A stretch of 64,000 nt of DNA from Pseudonocardia sediminis (GTDB lineage Bacteria > Actinomycetota > Actinomycetes > Mycobacteriales > Pseudonocardiaceae): the NCBI RefSeq assembly GCF_004217185.1, contig NZ_SHKL01000001.1, forward strand, positions 2,788,001 through 2,852,000, written 5' to 3'. The notes below the pieces were generated by a model that was given only the letters and a program-made list of their open reading frames with translations, was not told the origin of the DNA and did no database searches. This document shows positions 26,664 through 35,626 of the stretch, piece after piece. Position 1 is the first letter of the stretch, and every line of letters starts with the position of its first letter. Both the position numbers and the translations under genes were made by a program.

Positions 26664-27731
26664 ATGAGCGACGTCCTCGGACTGGGCCTGACGCACTACC
26701 CCCTGCTCGGCGGCCGCGACGACATGATGGCCGTCCTGCTGCGCGGCACGCTGACGGATCCGGACATCCCCGCCGCGGAGAAGGATCCGGCGGGCTGGCC
26801 CGAGCTGATGCGGGCCGAGTGGGGCGACGACGAGGGCCGCGCCGCTGCGCCGGGTCACCGCACGGCCCTGGTCGAGGGCCTGGCCCGCTGCCGGGAGCGG
26901 CTCGACGCGTTCGCGCCCGACGTCGTCGTGGTCTGGGGCGACGACCAGTACGAGAACTTCCGCGAGGAGGTCGTCCCGCCGTTCTGCGTGCTCGCCTACG
27001 ACGACATCGACATCCACCCGTTCTCGCTGATGAACGACTACGGCAACCCGAACGCCTGGGGCCGTCCCGACGACATGACCATGACGCTGCACGGCAACAA
27101 GCAGTGGTGCCGGACCCTGACCAACCAGCTGATGGACGACGGCTTCGACATGGCCTACTCGTACCGCAAGCGCGAGGGCGCGCACTTCCCGCACGCGATC
27201 GCCAACACCCAGGTCTTCCTCGACTACGACAACGCCGGCACGGAGTTCCCGTACACGATCCTGCCGATCACCGTGAACTGCTACGGCCAGCACGCCATCG
27301 CCCGCAAGGGCGGCCTCGCGAGGTTCGCGGACATCGCCACCGAAGAGCTCGACCCCACCGGCCCCACGCCGGCCCGCTGCATGGAGCTGGGGGCGGCCGT
27401 CGCACGGGCGATGCGTGGCTGGGGAATGCGCGTCGCCTTCGTCGCGTCGTCGAGCTGGTCCCATGCGTTCCTCAACGACAAGGACTGGCACCTGCGCCCG
27501 GACACCGACTCGGACCGCGAGCTCTACCGCGCGTTCGTCGACGGCGACCGGGAGCGCTGGCGGCGCACCACCGGCGCCGAGATCGTCCGCGACGGCCAGC
27601 ACGAGATGCTCAACTGGTTCTGTCTCGTCGGGGCCATGGACGAGCTCGGCCTGCCGCTGCGCTGGTCGGAGATGGTCGAGACCGACGTCTTCAACTCGAA
27701 CAAGGTCTTCGCCATCTTCGAGGGCTCGTGA
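26664..27731 (+). CDS. Class III (LigB-type) extradiol ring-cleavage dioxygenase
   Basis: The protein begins MSDVLGLGLTHYPLLGG, with the GxTHxP His of class III extradiol enzymes; further likely metal or acid/base residues lie in WGDDQYENF, GAHFPHAI and SSWSHAFL. I chose ATG 26664 because CGGAG lies just before it; ATG 26643, overlapping the SDR stop, would add seven residues. The 355-residue single chain is longer than LigB alone and resembles fused or monomeric members of the superfamily. It cleaves the catechol produced upstream. Confidence 0.82.
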   Translation: MSDVLGLGLTHYPLLGGRDDMMAVLLRGTLTDPDIPAAEKDPAGWPELMRAEWGDDEGRAAAPGHRTALVEGLARCRERLDAFAPDVVVVWGDDQYENFREEVVPPFCVLAYDDIDIHPFSLMNDYGNPNAWGRPDDMTMTLHGNKQWCRTLTNQLMDDGFDMAYSYRKREGAHFPHAIANTQVFLDYDNAGTEFPYTILPITVNCYGQHAIARKGGLARFADIATEELDPTGPTPARCMELGAAVARAMRGWGMRVAFVASSSWSHAFLNDKDWHLRPDTDSDRELYRAFVDGDRERWRRTTGAEIVRDGQHEMLNWFCLVGAMDELGLPLRWSEMVETDVFNSNKVFAIFEGS

Positions 27732-28176
27732 GGCCCTTCGAGAGATCGTGCAGCTTGTGCTCGGCCACGCCGACATCAGGATCCAGGACGGTGAGCGCCA
27801 GTCGAAGTCCCCTCGGAGGTGCTCGATCATCCCGGAGGGCAACGACTCCAAGCGTCCGGCGATGTCCTGAGTGGTGTCGGCGGGGCGTCGGGCACGAGCG
27901 GACCCCAGTCGCTGCCAGGCGGGATTCCCGCGGTTGTCCCGGGTGGCGAGCGGACCCGGGAGCCTGGGGAGCGGCCCCCGGTCGATCTCAGCGGAGGGTG
28001 AGTGGGGCAGACCGTTCGTACCGCTTCGGAGTACAGCAACGCGAACCGTCGTCGCGCCGACCCCGCCCGATACTGCGGCAGCGGACCGCCCTCGGCGGCA
28101 CGCTGGCCAGGGTCGCCCACCCTGACGGATGCGTGTCCCCGCCGGGTCGGCGGGATCCGAGGGCTCGGCTCCCGCG
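27732..28176. other. Intergenic stretch between convergent operons
   Basis: No coding frame with domain signal or start site is visible in these 445 bp. It separates the end of the rightward aromatic operon from the end of the leftward Ldi operon; I see no clear intrinsic terminator. Confidence 0.5.
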
Positions 28177-28929
28177 TCAGTCGTGCGTCGGCCACGTCCT
28201 GCCCGCTTCCCGGACCGAGCCGTCGTCCGCTGCCGGGGTCAGCGCGGAGCGCATGACCGCTGCGGCGTGGCCGGGGTCGTCCCCGAGGCCGACGACGAGA
28301 TTGGTCGCCATCGGCGCGAACACCTCCCGCAAGGGGTCGGCGAACGGCGCGAAGTGCCCGGCGAGCTCCAGCACGACGAATCCGTGGGAGAAGCTCCACA
28401 GCTGCGCCGCGATCGACTCGGGGTCTCCCTCGCGCAGGTGACCCTGCGCGATCGCGAGCCGGGCGTACCGCACGAGGGGTTCGTACGCCCGGTCGAAGTA
28501 GCTCGATCGTCGGCCGGGCACACCTGCGCCGTCCGGCGCCGACGCCCACTGGTCGGCGCGGTATCCCCCGGGGTTGGACAGCCCGAACATGAGGTCGAAC
28601 AGGTGCGGGTTCGCGTGGGCCGCTCCACGGTAGGTCAGGGCCAGGTCGCAGAATCCGGCGACGGGGTCGTCGAACTCCGGCCGGTCGGCGAACACGGTGC
28701 TGAGCCGGTCGAAGCCCGCCTCCACCACCGCGGTCACGAGCTGCGGCATCCCGCCGAAGCGCCGGTAGACGACGATCGTCGTCGCGCCGGCCTCCGCCGC
28801 GATCCGCCGCGCCTGCACCGCTTGTGGGCCGACGGTGCGTAGCAGCTCGATGACGACGTCGACGAGCTCCTCGCGCGTGGGCCGCCCCGTCCGGATGACG
28901 GTGTCGCCGGAGGGCGGTGTCGCGCTCAG
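28177..28929 (-). CDS. TetR-family regulator with a non-standard start
   Basis: The HTH (ARRIAAEAGATTIVVYRRFG) and the preceding first helix (EELVDVVIELLRTVG) show that coding starts well before the first GTG at 28818. Between that GTG and the in-frame stop upstream there is no ATG, GTG or TTG; the only near-cognate is CTG at 28929, which overlaps the stop of the upstream gene as CTGA. I therefore place the start there, giving 250 residues. The C-terminal ligand domain is helical. As the last gene of the operon it is the likely repressor acting on the palindrome at 34109. Confidence 0.75.
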   Translation of the reverse strand: MSATPPSGDTVIRTGRPTREELVDVVIELLRTVGPQAVQARRIAAEAGATTIVVYRRFGGMPQLVTAVVEAGFDRLSTVFADRPEFDDPVAGFCDLALTYRGAAHANPHLFDLMFGLSNPGGYRADQWASAPDGAGVPGRRSSYFDRAYEPLVRYARLAIAQGHLREGDPESIAAQLWSFSHGFVVLELAGHFAPFADPLREVFAPMATNLVVGLGDDPGHAAAVMRSALTPAADDGSVREAGRTWPTHD

Positions 28930-29882
28930 TGCAGTCCTGTCGTGGGCATCGTAGGAAAGCTACCCGAGGAGAGCGCGGCGGCGTAGGCGTCGGTGTCGTA
29001 GAGCGGTAGGTCACCGCTGGTGTCGGTGTCGGCGAGGTAGGAGCGCATGACGGCCTGGGCGTGGTGGCCGGTGAGGACCGAGAGGAACTCGCGCCGCTCG
29101 GCGTGCAGGCCCTCGGGCAGGGTCGCCGAGCCGCCGAGGTAGATCGCGCGCTTGCAGGCCGCGATCGCGGCCTTGTCGCGGGCGCCGAGGTGCGCGGCCC
29201 GGGCGAGGGCGGTGTCGAGCAGTTCGTCGGCGGGTACGACGGCGTCGACGGTCCCGGCCTCGAGTGCCTCGGCCGGGGTGAGGGCCCGTCCCTCGAGGAT
29301 CATCAGGAGGGCGCGGTGGTTCCCGACGAGCCGGGGGAGGCGCTGGGTGCCACCGCCGCCGGGGTTGAAGCCCAGCAGGATCTCGGGCTGTCCGAGCTGG
29401 TGGTCGCCGTCGGCGGCGATGCGCAGGTCGCAGGCCAGGGCGATCTCGTGGCCCAGTCCCAGCGCGGAGCCGTTGAGAGCGGCGACGAACACCGCGCCGC
29501 TGGTGTTCATCCGCAGCAGGGTGTCGTGGAGCTTGTCGAGCTGGACCGCGCCCCACAGCGGGGTCCGGGAGACCACGGACTCCGGTCCGACCCGGCGGGC
29601 TGCGGCGCCGGCGCGCGCGATCCCGCCGGCCAGTCCGGGCCCGGCCTTGGGGCTGGCGGCTCCGCCCTCCTGCAGCCACCGGACGTCGGCGTGGGCGATG
29701 AACCGGTCCGGGTGGGCGCCGGTGAGGACGACGGCGCGCACCCCGGGGTCGTCGGTGGCCCGGTCGACGAGCGCGGCGAGCTGCTCGGCGAGGTCGGGTC
29801 CGACGAGCCCGTGCGGCGGTCCGTCGAAGCGGGCCAGCAGGACGGGGCCGTGGCCCTCGACGGACAGGGTGTGCTCGGTCAT
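28926..29882 (-). CDS. Enoyl-CoA hydratase/isomerase family protein
   Basis: A 318-residue crotonase-fold protein: AHADVRWLQEGG in the position of the CoA oxyanion segment, ALNGSALGLGHEIALACDLR, and QPEILLGFNPGGGGTQRLPR with the catalytic Glu equivalent. An insertion of about 30 residues (AASPKAGPGLAGGIARAGAA) after the first segment makes it longer than usual. It lies 15 bp after the DUF169 gene and acts presumably on a CoA ester made later in the pathway. Confidence 0.85.
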   Translation of the reverse strand: MTEHTLSVEGHGPVLLARFDGPPHGLVGPDLAEQLAALVDRATDDPGVRAVVLTGAHPDRFIAHADVRWLQEGGAASPKAGPGLAGGIARAGAAARRVGPESVVSRTPLWGAVQLDKLHDTLLRMNTSGAVFVAALNGSALGLGHEIALACDLRIAADGDHQLGQPEILLGFNPGGGGTQRLPRLVGNHRALLMILEGRALTPAEALEAGTVDAVVPADELLDTALARAAHLGARDKAAIAACKRAIYLGGSATLPEGLHAERREFLSVLTGHHAQAVMRSYLADTDTSGDLPLYDTDAYAAALSSGSFPTMPTTGLH

Positions 29883-29897
29883 CGTGGCTCCTGGTTC

Positions 29898-30575
29898 TCA
29901 GGCGGTGGTGAACGCGGCGAGGTCGTCGCGGGCGAACGCGGCGACGGCGTCGTCGGCGGCACGGGTGTGCCTCAGGCGCTCGACGAGCGCGGGCACGTCG
30001 GCCGCCGGGAGGGCGGCGGTCAGCTCTCCGGCGGGCAGCCCGGTCCGGACCCGGCTGACCGCGCAGCCGGGGCTCACCGCGGAGGTGCCCGCGGCGGCGA
30101 GGGGGACGATCTGGCACTGGGGCTTGGCGGTGAGCCGGAGTCCAGGGACGGCGCTCTGCAGGGTGGTGAGCGCGGCCGGCGAGAGCCGGATGAGGACGAC
30201 GTCGGGGGCCGCGGCGCCGTCGAAGGGCTCGTAGCGGATCGCGGTGGGGCGCGTCGCGAGGCGGGGCGCCGCGGCCAGGTCGTCGCCGGTGACCCAGCCG
30301 CTCGCGAGCAGCGCGGCGGTGTCCGCGCCGGCTGCCGCGTCCTCGAGGTCGAGGAATCCGTGCGTGTAACTGCCGACGCTGCAGTGGGCGTGGTCGGCTG
30401 CCCGGGTGTCGAGCACGGCGTCCTGGGCCGGCGCCCAGAAGCAACATCCGGCCGGCTGGTCGACGACCGGCGCCCGAGGGGCGCTCGGGGCGTCGTCGGC
30501 GATGGTGACGGCGACCGGGGGATGCTCGAGCCCGAGCAGGTCGACGAGCGCGCCGGTGAGGTCGGAGGAGGTCAT
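29898..30575 (-). CDS. DUF169 family protein
   Basis: The 225-residue protein has the DUF169 features: PPVAVTIADDAP near the start, QPAGCCFWAPAQD, HCSVGSYTHG, and the late KPQCQIVPLAAAG. The family has several conserved Cys and His residues that could hold a metal or cluster, but its reaction is not established. The ATG overlaps the stop of the Ldi-like gene (ATGA), with GGAGGAGGTC just upstream, so the two are translationally coupled. Confidence 0.75.
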   Translation of the reverse strand: MTSSDLTGALVDLLGLEHPPVAVTIADDAPSAPRAPVVDQPAGCCFWAPAQDAVLDTRAADHAHCSVGSYTHGFLDLEDAAAGADTAALLASGWVTGDDLAAAPRLATRPTAIRYEPFDGAAAPDVVLIRLSPAALTTLQSAVPGLRLTAKPQCQIVPLAAAGTSAVSPGCAVSRVRTGLPAGELTAALPAADVPALVERLRHTRAADDAVAAFARDDLAAFTTA

Positions 30576-32107
30576 GGACGGCTCCGGTGGGTCGTGGTGG
30601 CGACCTCGACGTGGTGGGTGTCGATGTCGATGTCGATGCTCAGGGCGTCGGGTGCGGTGACCCGCCAACGATCGCAGCGGTGGCCGTCGACGGTGACGGT
30701 CACGGCGGCCGGGTCGTGAAGCTGCTCGACGGTCACGGTGGTGACCTGACCGCGGGACGAGGGGCTTCCGGCTGCGGTGTCGATGTCGAGGACGGCACGT
30801 GCCGGGTCGTAGCGGGCGCCCCGGATCGCCAGGCGCGGGTAGTCGACCCCGGTCAGCGTCGGCTCGGTGTGCATGGCGGTGTTCGGGGCGGTGAACACGC
30901 GTGCACAGGCCCCCGGCCCTCCGCACTCGGTGAGCATCAGCGTGGCGCTGAGCTGGCCGCGCGGCCACGGCTCGTCGTGGCCGTAGAAGAATCCGAAGCG
31001 GTCGTTCTCCGCGCCGAAGAAGCGCGGGCTCATCGTCGTCTCGACGACCTCGCGCAGGCGGGCCTCGGTGACGTCATCGCCGACCTCGCGCGCCATCCAG
31101 TAAGCGGTGGAGAGCATCTGCGGGTCGTCGGCGAGCTGGGTGACCGGGATCGTCGGGTCGCTCCAGCCCAGCCGGCGCACCGCCTGGCCGTAGAGCCGCT
31201 CGGTCCAGGCCCGGTCCTGGGGTTGCAGGTAGTGCAGCACCGTCAGTGCGCTGTAGGCGCTGACCGGACCCGGCAGGATCATGGCCTCGGCGATCATGGG
31301 GTCGTAGTAGAGGGCGAACCAGTCGAGCTCGCCGTCGGCCGTCTCGGCCGTGTAGTGGCGGCGGACGTAGTCGATCCAGTCCGGGACGGGCGCGTGGGTG
31401 TCCTCGCCGACGAGGCCGTCGTAGAGCTGGAGCCCGAGCGTGGCGGCGCTGCAGCAGAACGGCCAGATCTTGGTGTTCTCGCAGTGCGGACCCTGCGGAC
31501 GGGCGGCGAACTGTGCGGAGAGGTAGCGCGCCATCCGGGCGTGGGTCCAGGTGAACTGCCGGTTGCGGTACCCGGTGACCTCGAAGGGTTCGTGCTCTCT
31601 CGCCTCGCCGGAGATGTAGCGGCGGATGCCGAGCAGCAGGTTCAGCCAGCCCCGGTAGAACAGGTTGCCGTCGGCGCCGACCGGGTCGGGCTGCAAGCCC
31701 CACGGCTCGACCCCGTTCGCGGTCCACCCCGGCATCGCGTACCGGCCCCGCATCGACTCGGGCACCACCGCGAGCCACTCGGGCGGGTAGCGGTCGACGT
31801 AGGGGTCGGGCCCGATCAGGGTGCACCAGTCGACCGCGCCCCAGAACGAGACGTAGCGGCGGATCAGCTCGTCGGCGATCCGGACGTAGACCTCGCGCCA
31901 CGCCGGGGTCGCCTCGCACATGACGGGCAGGACGTAGCCCGTCTCGGCGAGGTCGAAGCGCGGGAACGCGCACATCGGGGGCTGGCTGTAGCGGTCCCAC
32001 CAGACGTGCGGCTCTCCCTGGTCGCTCCAGTCGTCGGGGGTGGTGGCCTTGTCCCAGAGGAACCGCAGCCAGCCCAGGGACCGGTCGTTGAGGGTCGGGT
32101 TGCTCAT
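30572..32107 (-). CDS. Linalool dehydratase/isomerase-like protein
   Basis: The 511-residue protein resembles linalool dehydratase/isomerase in the (alpha/alpha)6 barrel region: NLFYRGWLNLLLGIRRYISG corresponds to the family segment around the substrate pocket, and CENTKIWPFCCSAATLGLQL with DWIDYVRRHY to the Cys-containing catalytic region. No signal peptide is present, whereas the Castellaniella enzyme is periplasmic. A beta-rich C-terminal domain (about residues 410-511) is added. It may hydrate, dehydrate or isomerise an unsaturated or terpenoid substrate. Confidence 0.7.
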   Translation of the reverse strand: MSNPTLNDRSLGWLRFLWDKATTPDDWSDQGEPHVWWDRYSQPPMCAFPRFDLAETGYVLPVMCEATPAWREVYVRIADELIRRYVSFWGAVDWCTLIGPDPYVDRYPPEWLAVVPESMRGRYAMPGWTANGVEPWGLQPDPVGADGNLFYRGWLNLLLGIRRYISGEAREHEPFEVTGYRNRQFTWTHARMARYLSAQFAARPQGPHCENTKIWPFCCSAATLGLQLYDGLVGEDTHAPVPDWIDYVRRHYTAETADGELDWFALYYDPMIAEAMILPGPVSAYSALTVLHYLQPQDRAWTERLYGQAVRRLGWSDPTIPVTQLADDPQMLSTAYWMAREVGDDVTEARLREVVETTMSPRFFGAENDRFGFFYGHDEPWPRGQLSATLMLTECGGPGACARVFTAPNTAMHTEPTLTGVDYPRLAIRGARYDPARAVLDIDTAAGSPSSRGQVTTVTVEQLHDPAAVTVTVDGHRCDRWRVTAPDALSIDIDIDTHHVEVATTTHRSRP

Positions 32108-32108
32108 T

Positions 32109-32732
32109 TCACGGCTCCGGCATGGGTTCGCCGGCGCCGCCGCGCACGAGCCACAGCCGGGAACGCGCCGCCCAGGCGGCGGGCCAGTCGTGGTCGAGCT
32201 CGTCGCGCGCCGGTTCGACGACGATGGACTCCGCGCCGTGGGTGGCGGGGTCGTGGGCGAGGTAGGCGCCGGGCAGGGAGCCCGGGCCGGGGGTGCGGCC
32301 CAGCGGCAGGAAGGTCCGGGTCAGTCCCCAGAACCACAGCAGGATCAGCATGCTGCCCCGGATGCGGACCCGTCCGCGGTGGACGTCGGCCACGATGATC
32401 GGCACCGCGCGGGGTGAGACCAGACCTGCCAGGGCTCTCGCGCTGCTCTCGAAGTACGCGCCGTGGTCGGGGTCGGGGATCGTGTTGGGCGCCGAGCGGA
32501 CCGTGCGCCGGACGCCGTCGAACCACCACGTCCGAGCGACGCCGTCCTCGGTGGCGAGGGTGAACGACAGGGTGCGGGTGACCTGGTCGCGTACACGCGC
32601 TCGACGCCGGGTCAGGCGCAGCCCGAGGGCGAGGGTGGCCAGCACCGCACGGAGCAGGGGGCGCGCGAGCACGCCGGGGAGCAGCCGGAGGGGGCCGGCG
32701 CGCGCAGCGCGCGGGGGCCGCGAGACGGTCAC
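32109..32732 (-). CDS. Hypothetical protein, conserved-looking
   Basis: I do not recognise this 207-residue protein. It starts with a basic, hydrophobic stretch (LLPGVLARPLLRAVLATLAL) that may insert in the membrane, followed by a soluble beta-rich part (TRTLSFTLATEDGVARTWWF) and GSMLILLWFWGLTRTFLPLG. The GTG overlaps the preceding hydrolase stop and its own stop lies two bases from the Ldi-like ATG, so it belongs to the operon. A lipid- or sterol-binding role is conceivable but unproven. Confidence 0.6.
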   Translation of the reverse strand: MTVSRPPRAARAGPLRLLPGVLARPLLRAVLATLALGLRLTRRRARVRDQVTRTLSFTLATEDGVARTWWFDGVRRTVRSAPNTIPDPDHGAYFESSARALAGLVSPRAVPIIVADVHRGRVRIRGSMLILLWFWGLTRTFLPLGRTPGPGSLPGAYLAHDPATHGAESIVVEPARDELDHDWPAAWAARSRLWLVRGGAGEPMPEP

Positions 32733-33643
32733 GCCGGCACCGCCAGGTGCCGGACGAGGAAGTCGGTCTGCCGGGCGACAAGGCGTTCGAAGGCCTCGCC
32801 GAGGTAGAAGTCGAAGTGCCCGGCCCGGTCGTGGTGCAGCTCGACGTGCGGCGCTCGGCGGACGTGGCGCAGGGTCGCGCGCGGTGGGGCGACGCTGTCG
32901 GTCTCACTGATGCAGACCAGCAGCGGAGCAGCGACCGACCGGGCGCCGCGTCCGGGCCGATAGATCACCAGCTGCGGCAGGGCGCGGGCGAGCACCGCGT
33001 TGACGAAGCCGCCCTCCCGTGGTGCCAGGGCGAGGTATCCCGGCAGGGCGTCCGGGGTGCTCATCAGACCCGGCGAGTCGGGCGTCCCGGCCAACGGGAC
33101 GGTCACCGGGGGACGACCGAGCAGTCCGGCCACGACGTCGCGGGCCACCGCCGGGAGCAGACGCAGGGTGCCCGGGCCGAGCCCCAGCGCGCTGGCGACA
33201 CCGTCGGTGAAAGGACACTGGCTCACCACTGCGCGGACCTCCCGGTGACGCGCCGCGACCCGCAGGACGTGCCCGCCGCCGAGCGACGAGCCCCAGATCG
33301 CGGGGCATGTACCGTCGACCTCGGAAAGCGTCGTGACGAATGCGAGTGCGGCATCCCAGTCCTCGAGCTGACGGCGCACCGAGAGCATCTGGCGAGGTTC
33401 CCCGCCGCTGTCGCCGAAGTACCGGTAGGTGAACGCGAGGACCGCGAGACCGGCGGCCGCGAACCGCTCGGCGTAGGCGTCCAGCCCCATCTCCCGGGTA
33501 CCGCCGGCGCCGTGCCCGAGCACGACCACGGGCGGGCGGGGCCGGCCGGCGGGAAGGTACAGCCAGCCGCGACAACGATCCGCGCCGGAGACGAACTCGA
33601 CGTCGCGACGTTCCCACACCGCGGAGTGGACACACGGCGTCAC
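32729..33643 (-). CDS. Alpha/beta hydrolase (dienelactone hydrolase/DUF-type peptidase S15-like)
   Basis: A 304-residue protein starting at GTG 33643, which overlaps the tautomerase stop. It shows VVVLGHGAGGTREMGLDAYA, nucleophile elbow WGSSLGGGHVL (Ser) and a C-terminal His in DRAGHFDFYLG. Before the fold is a short beta extension (FVSGADRCRGWLYLPAGR) typical of S9/S15-like hydrolases. The longer frame upstream is antisense noise over the tautomerase. It may hydrolyse an ester or lactone in the same pathway. Confidence 0.8.
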   Translation of the reverse strand: MTPCVHSAVWERRDVEFVSGADRCRGWLYLPAGRPRPPVVVLGHGAGGTREMGLDAYAERFAAAGLAVLAFTYRYFGDSGGEPRQMLSVRRQLEDWDAALAFVTTLSEVDGTCPAIWGSSLGGGHVLRVAARHREVRAVVSQCPFTDGVASALGLGPGTLRLLPAVARDVVAGLLGRPPVTVPLAGTPDSPGLMSTPDALPGYLALAPREGGFVNAVLARALPQLVIYRPGRGARSVAAPLLVCISETDSVAPPRATLRHVRRAPHVELHHDRAGHFDFYLGEAFERLVARQTDFLVRHLAVPA

Positions 33644-34062
33644 GACGGCAGCGGCCGGTTCTCGGCAGCCCAGAGTCGCTCCTGCTCGGATCCCCCTCGC
33701 GGAGGCACCTGGCCGTCGATGGTCCACAGGTCCATCGGCGTCTCGTCGACGTGTATCTCCCACGCGAGCCCCCTGCCCTCGGTGAAGGGGCGGAGGACCT
33801 CGTTCGCTGCCGCCATCGCCGCCGCACGCATCTCCGTGCCCTCGAGCTGGCGTGCGATGTGGTCCACCTGGATCCGCACCGAGGCCGACCGGGGCTCACC
33901 GCCGACGAGGAAGCTGTCGGGCCCCACCTCGTGGAACAGCGTCACGACGTAGAACTTCGGGAGCCCGAACGGCGTGTAGAGCGCGGTGACCTCCTCGGCG
34001 AGCTGCTTCTTGTCCTCCGCAGACCAGACTCCTGGAGGGTGGTAAAGGTTCCAGAGCGGCAT
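33640..34062 (-). CDS. cis-CaaD-like tautomerase superfamily protein
   Basis: The 140-residue protein starts MPLWNLYHPPG, leaving Pro as the N-terminal catalytic base after Met removal. Its length is double that of 4-oxalocrotonate tautomerase subunits and fits the cis-3-chloroacrylate dehalogenase-like group; VRIQVDHIAR and RGLAWEIHVDETPMDLW are typical of the second beta-alpha-beta unit. GGAGAGGAA lies before the ATG. It is the first gene of the operon, directly behind the operator at 34109. Confidence 0.8.
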   Translation of the reverse strand: MPLWNLYHPPGVWSAEDKKQLAEEVTALYTPFGLPKFYVVTLFHEVGPDSFLVGGEPRSASVRIQVDHIARQLEGTEMRAAAMAAANEVLRPFTEGRGLAWEIHVDETPMDLWTIDGQVPPRGGSEQERLWAAENRPLPS

Positions 34063-34108
34063 ATCGAGTTCCTCTCCACGCCTGGCCAGGACATGCCGGC
34101 GTCGTTGG

Positions 34109-34127
34109 TGATAACAAAGTTATCATA
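34109..34127 (-). promoter_or_regulatory. Perfect palindromic operator over a -10 box
   Basis: TGATAACAAAGTTATCA (34109-34125) is a 17-bp palindrome with 7-bp perfect arms in otherwise very GC-rich DNA. On the leftward strand TATGAT (34122-34127) overlaps it and fits a -10 element for the tautomerase operon. A repressor bound here would block RNA polymerase; the TetR encoded at the end of the operon is the obvious candidate. Confidence 0.75.
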
Positions 34128-34211
34128 GGGTGCCGGAGCCCGGGAACACGACGGGACGGTCGCAGGGATCTCGGATGCGTCGACGTCGAGTTCGCCGGGC
34201 AGGTCGGCGAA

Positions 34212-35408
34212 CTAGGTCGGTGTCGTCACGCCCTGTCCGCGGCTGCGTGGGGTCCGGTGGCCGTAGGTCAGTCGTCGCACGAGGGCCTCGGCCGGTCCGC
34301 GCCGTCCGTTGCGGTGCAGAAGGTCGGCGACGAGCACCGTCGCGACCCACGTCGCGACGCCGATCCCGGCGGCCGCCGCCGCGCCGAGCCCGCCGTGCAG
34401 GCCGACGAGCGAGGGTTCGGTGAGCACCAACCACACCGGGGACTGGGCGATGTAGAAGGTCATCGACCGCCGCCCGCAGGCCACCAGCGCCGTCGTCACC
34501 CGGCCGCGCCGATCGCCGATCCGGAGCGCGACGAGTGCGATCACCGCGGCGTAGGCGAGGCCGCCCGCGATGCCGGTCGCGCTGAACAGCGCGAACGCGG
34601 CGGCGATCACGGTCGAGGACCGGGGGTGCCAGACGTCCACCGCCTGCAGGGTGACCGGTAGCGCGCCGAGCACGGCGACCGGGAACCCGATCAGCGCCAC
34701 CCCGCGCAGGAGCGGCCGGAACCGGCCGGGCTCCTCGAGCAGCCGCATCCGCGCTGCCCAGATGCCGATGAGAACGGGCGCCGCCGAGGCAAATGCGGAT
34801 ACCGGCAACAGCGGGAGCGCCATCGTGCGCACCAGCGCGCTCTCGATCAGGGTCGCTCCCACCGGCAGGGGCGGTTCGGCCCCGCCCACCAGCTGGATCG
34901 CCGCGGCCAGCGAGGCGCCGGCGGCGAGGACCACGGCCGTGACCGTCCACAGCCGGCGTCCGGACCAGGCCACCGCGCCGGCGAACAGCAGCGAGAGCAC
35001 TCCGTAGGAGCCGATCACGTCCCCGCTGTAGAGCAGTGCGACGTGGACGACACCGAACACGACCAGCCAGAAGCCGCGCCGACGGATCAGCCGTCGGGCC
35101 CCGGCCGGATCCTGGCCGGGGCCGGAGTGACGCCGGGTCATCTGCACCAGGCCGTACCCGAACAGGAGGCCGAACAGCGGGGCCGCCCGGCCGTCGACCA
35201 GCGACGTCAGCAGTGCCTGGACCGCGACGTCGAGCGGGCCGCCGCCGGCGGGGACGTTGTAGGCGTTCCCGCCCGCGTGCAGCATCCGCGAGTGGGCCAG
35301 CGCGATGAGCAGCAGCATCACACCGCGCGCGAGGTCCGGGGCCAGCAGGCGCTCGCCGTCGGGGGTCGGTGCGACCGGTCCGGGCACGGACGGGAGTGCT
35401 CTCGACAT
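34212..35408 (-). CDS. DUF418/YeiB-like membrane protein
   Basis: A 398-residue protein with about 10 hydrophobic segments. The N-terminal LLAPDLARGVMLLLIALAHS, DGRAAPLFGLLFGYGLVQM and the late RRSMTFYIAQSP are the standard DUF418 markers. It is an inner-membrane protein of unknown role, distantly related to acyltransferase-type membrane proteins. It is read leftward toward the Ldi operon promoter but is separated from that operon by 85-150 bp and an own start, so co-regulation is unclear. Confidence 0.82.
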   Translation of the reverse strand: MSRALPSVPGPVAPTPDGERLLAPDLARGVMLLLIALAHSRMLHAGGNAYNVPAGGGPLDVAVQALLTSLVDGRAAPLFGLLFGYGLVQMTRRHSGPGQDPAGARRLIRRRGFWLVVFGVVHVALLYSGDVIGSYGVLSLLFAGAVAWSGRRLWTVTAVVLAAGASLAAAIQLVGGAEPPLPVGATLIESALVRTMALPLLPVSAFASAAPVLIGIWAARMRLLEEPGRFRPLLRGVALIGFPVAVLGALPVTLQAVDVWHPRSSTVIAAAFALFSATGIAGGLAYAAVIALVALRIGDRRGRVTTALVACGRRSMTFYIAQSPVWLVLTEPSLVGLHGGLGAAAAAGIGVATWVATVLVADLLHRNGRRGPAEALVRRLTYGHRTPRSRGQGVTTPT

Positions 35409-35626
35409 GCGGTCGACGCTAGGTATGCCGTGCGGCCGGGCACATCGGTCGAGCGACCGGCGCCGTCCGACCGAAGACGGAGAGAGCTGAACCGACGGAG
35501 GAGCGAGTGGCGTCGTGGAGCCGGTGGTGCGGCACGGGTCCGACCGCCTCGTCTGCCGCGTCGTTCGCCCTCGGGGCCCTCCGCCGTGTCACCATGAACC
35601 GTCGGGCGAGGTTCGGAGAGAAGTCG

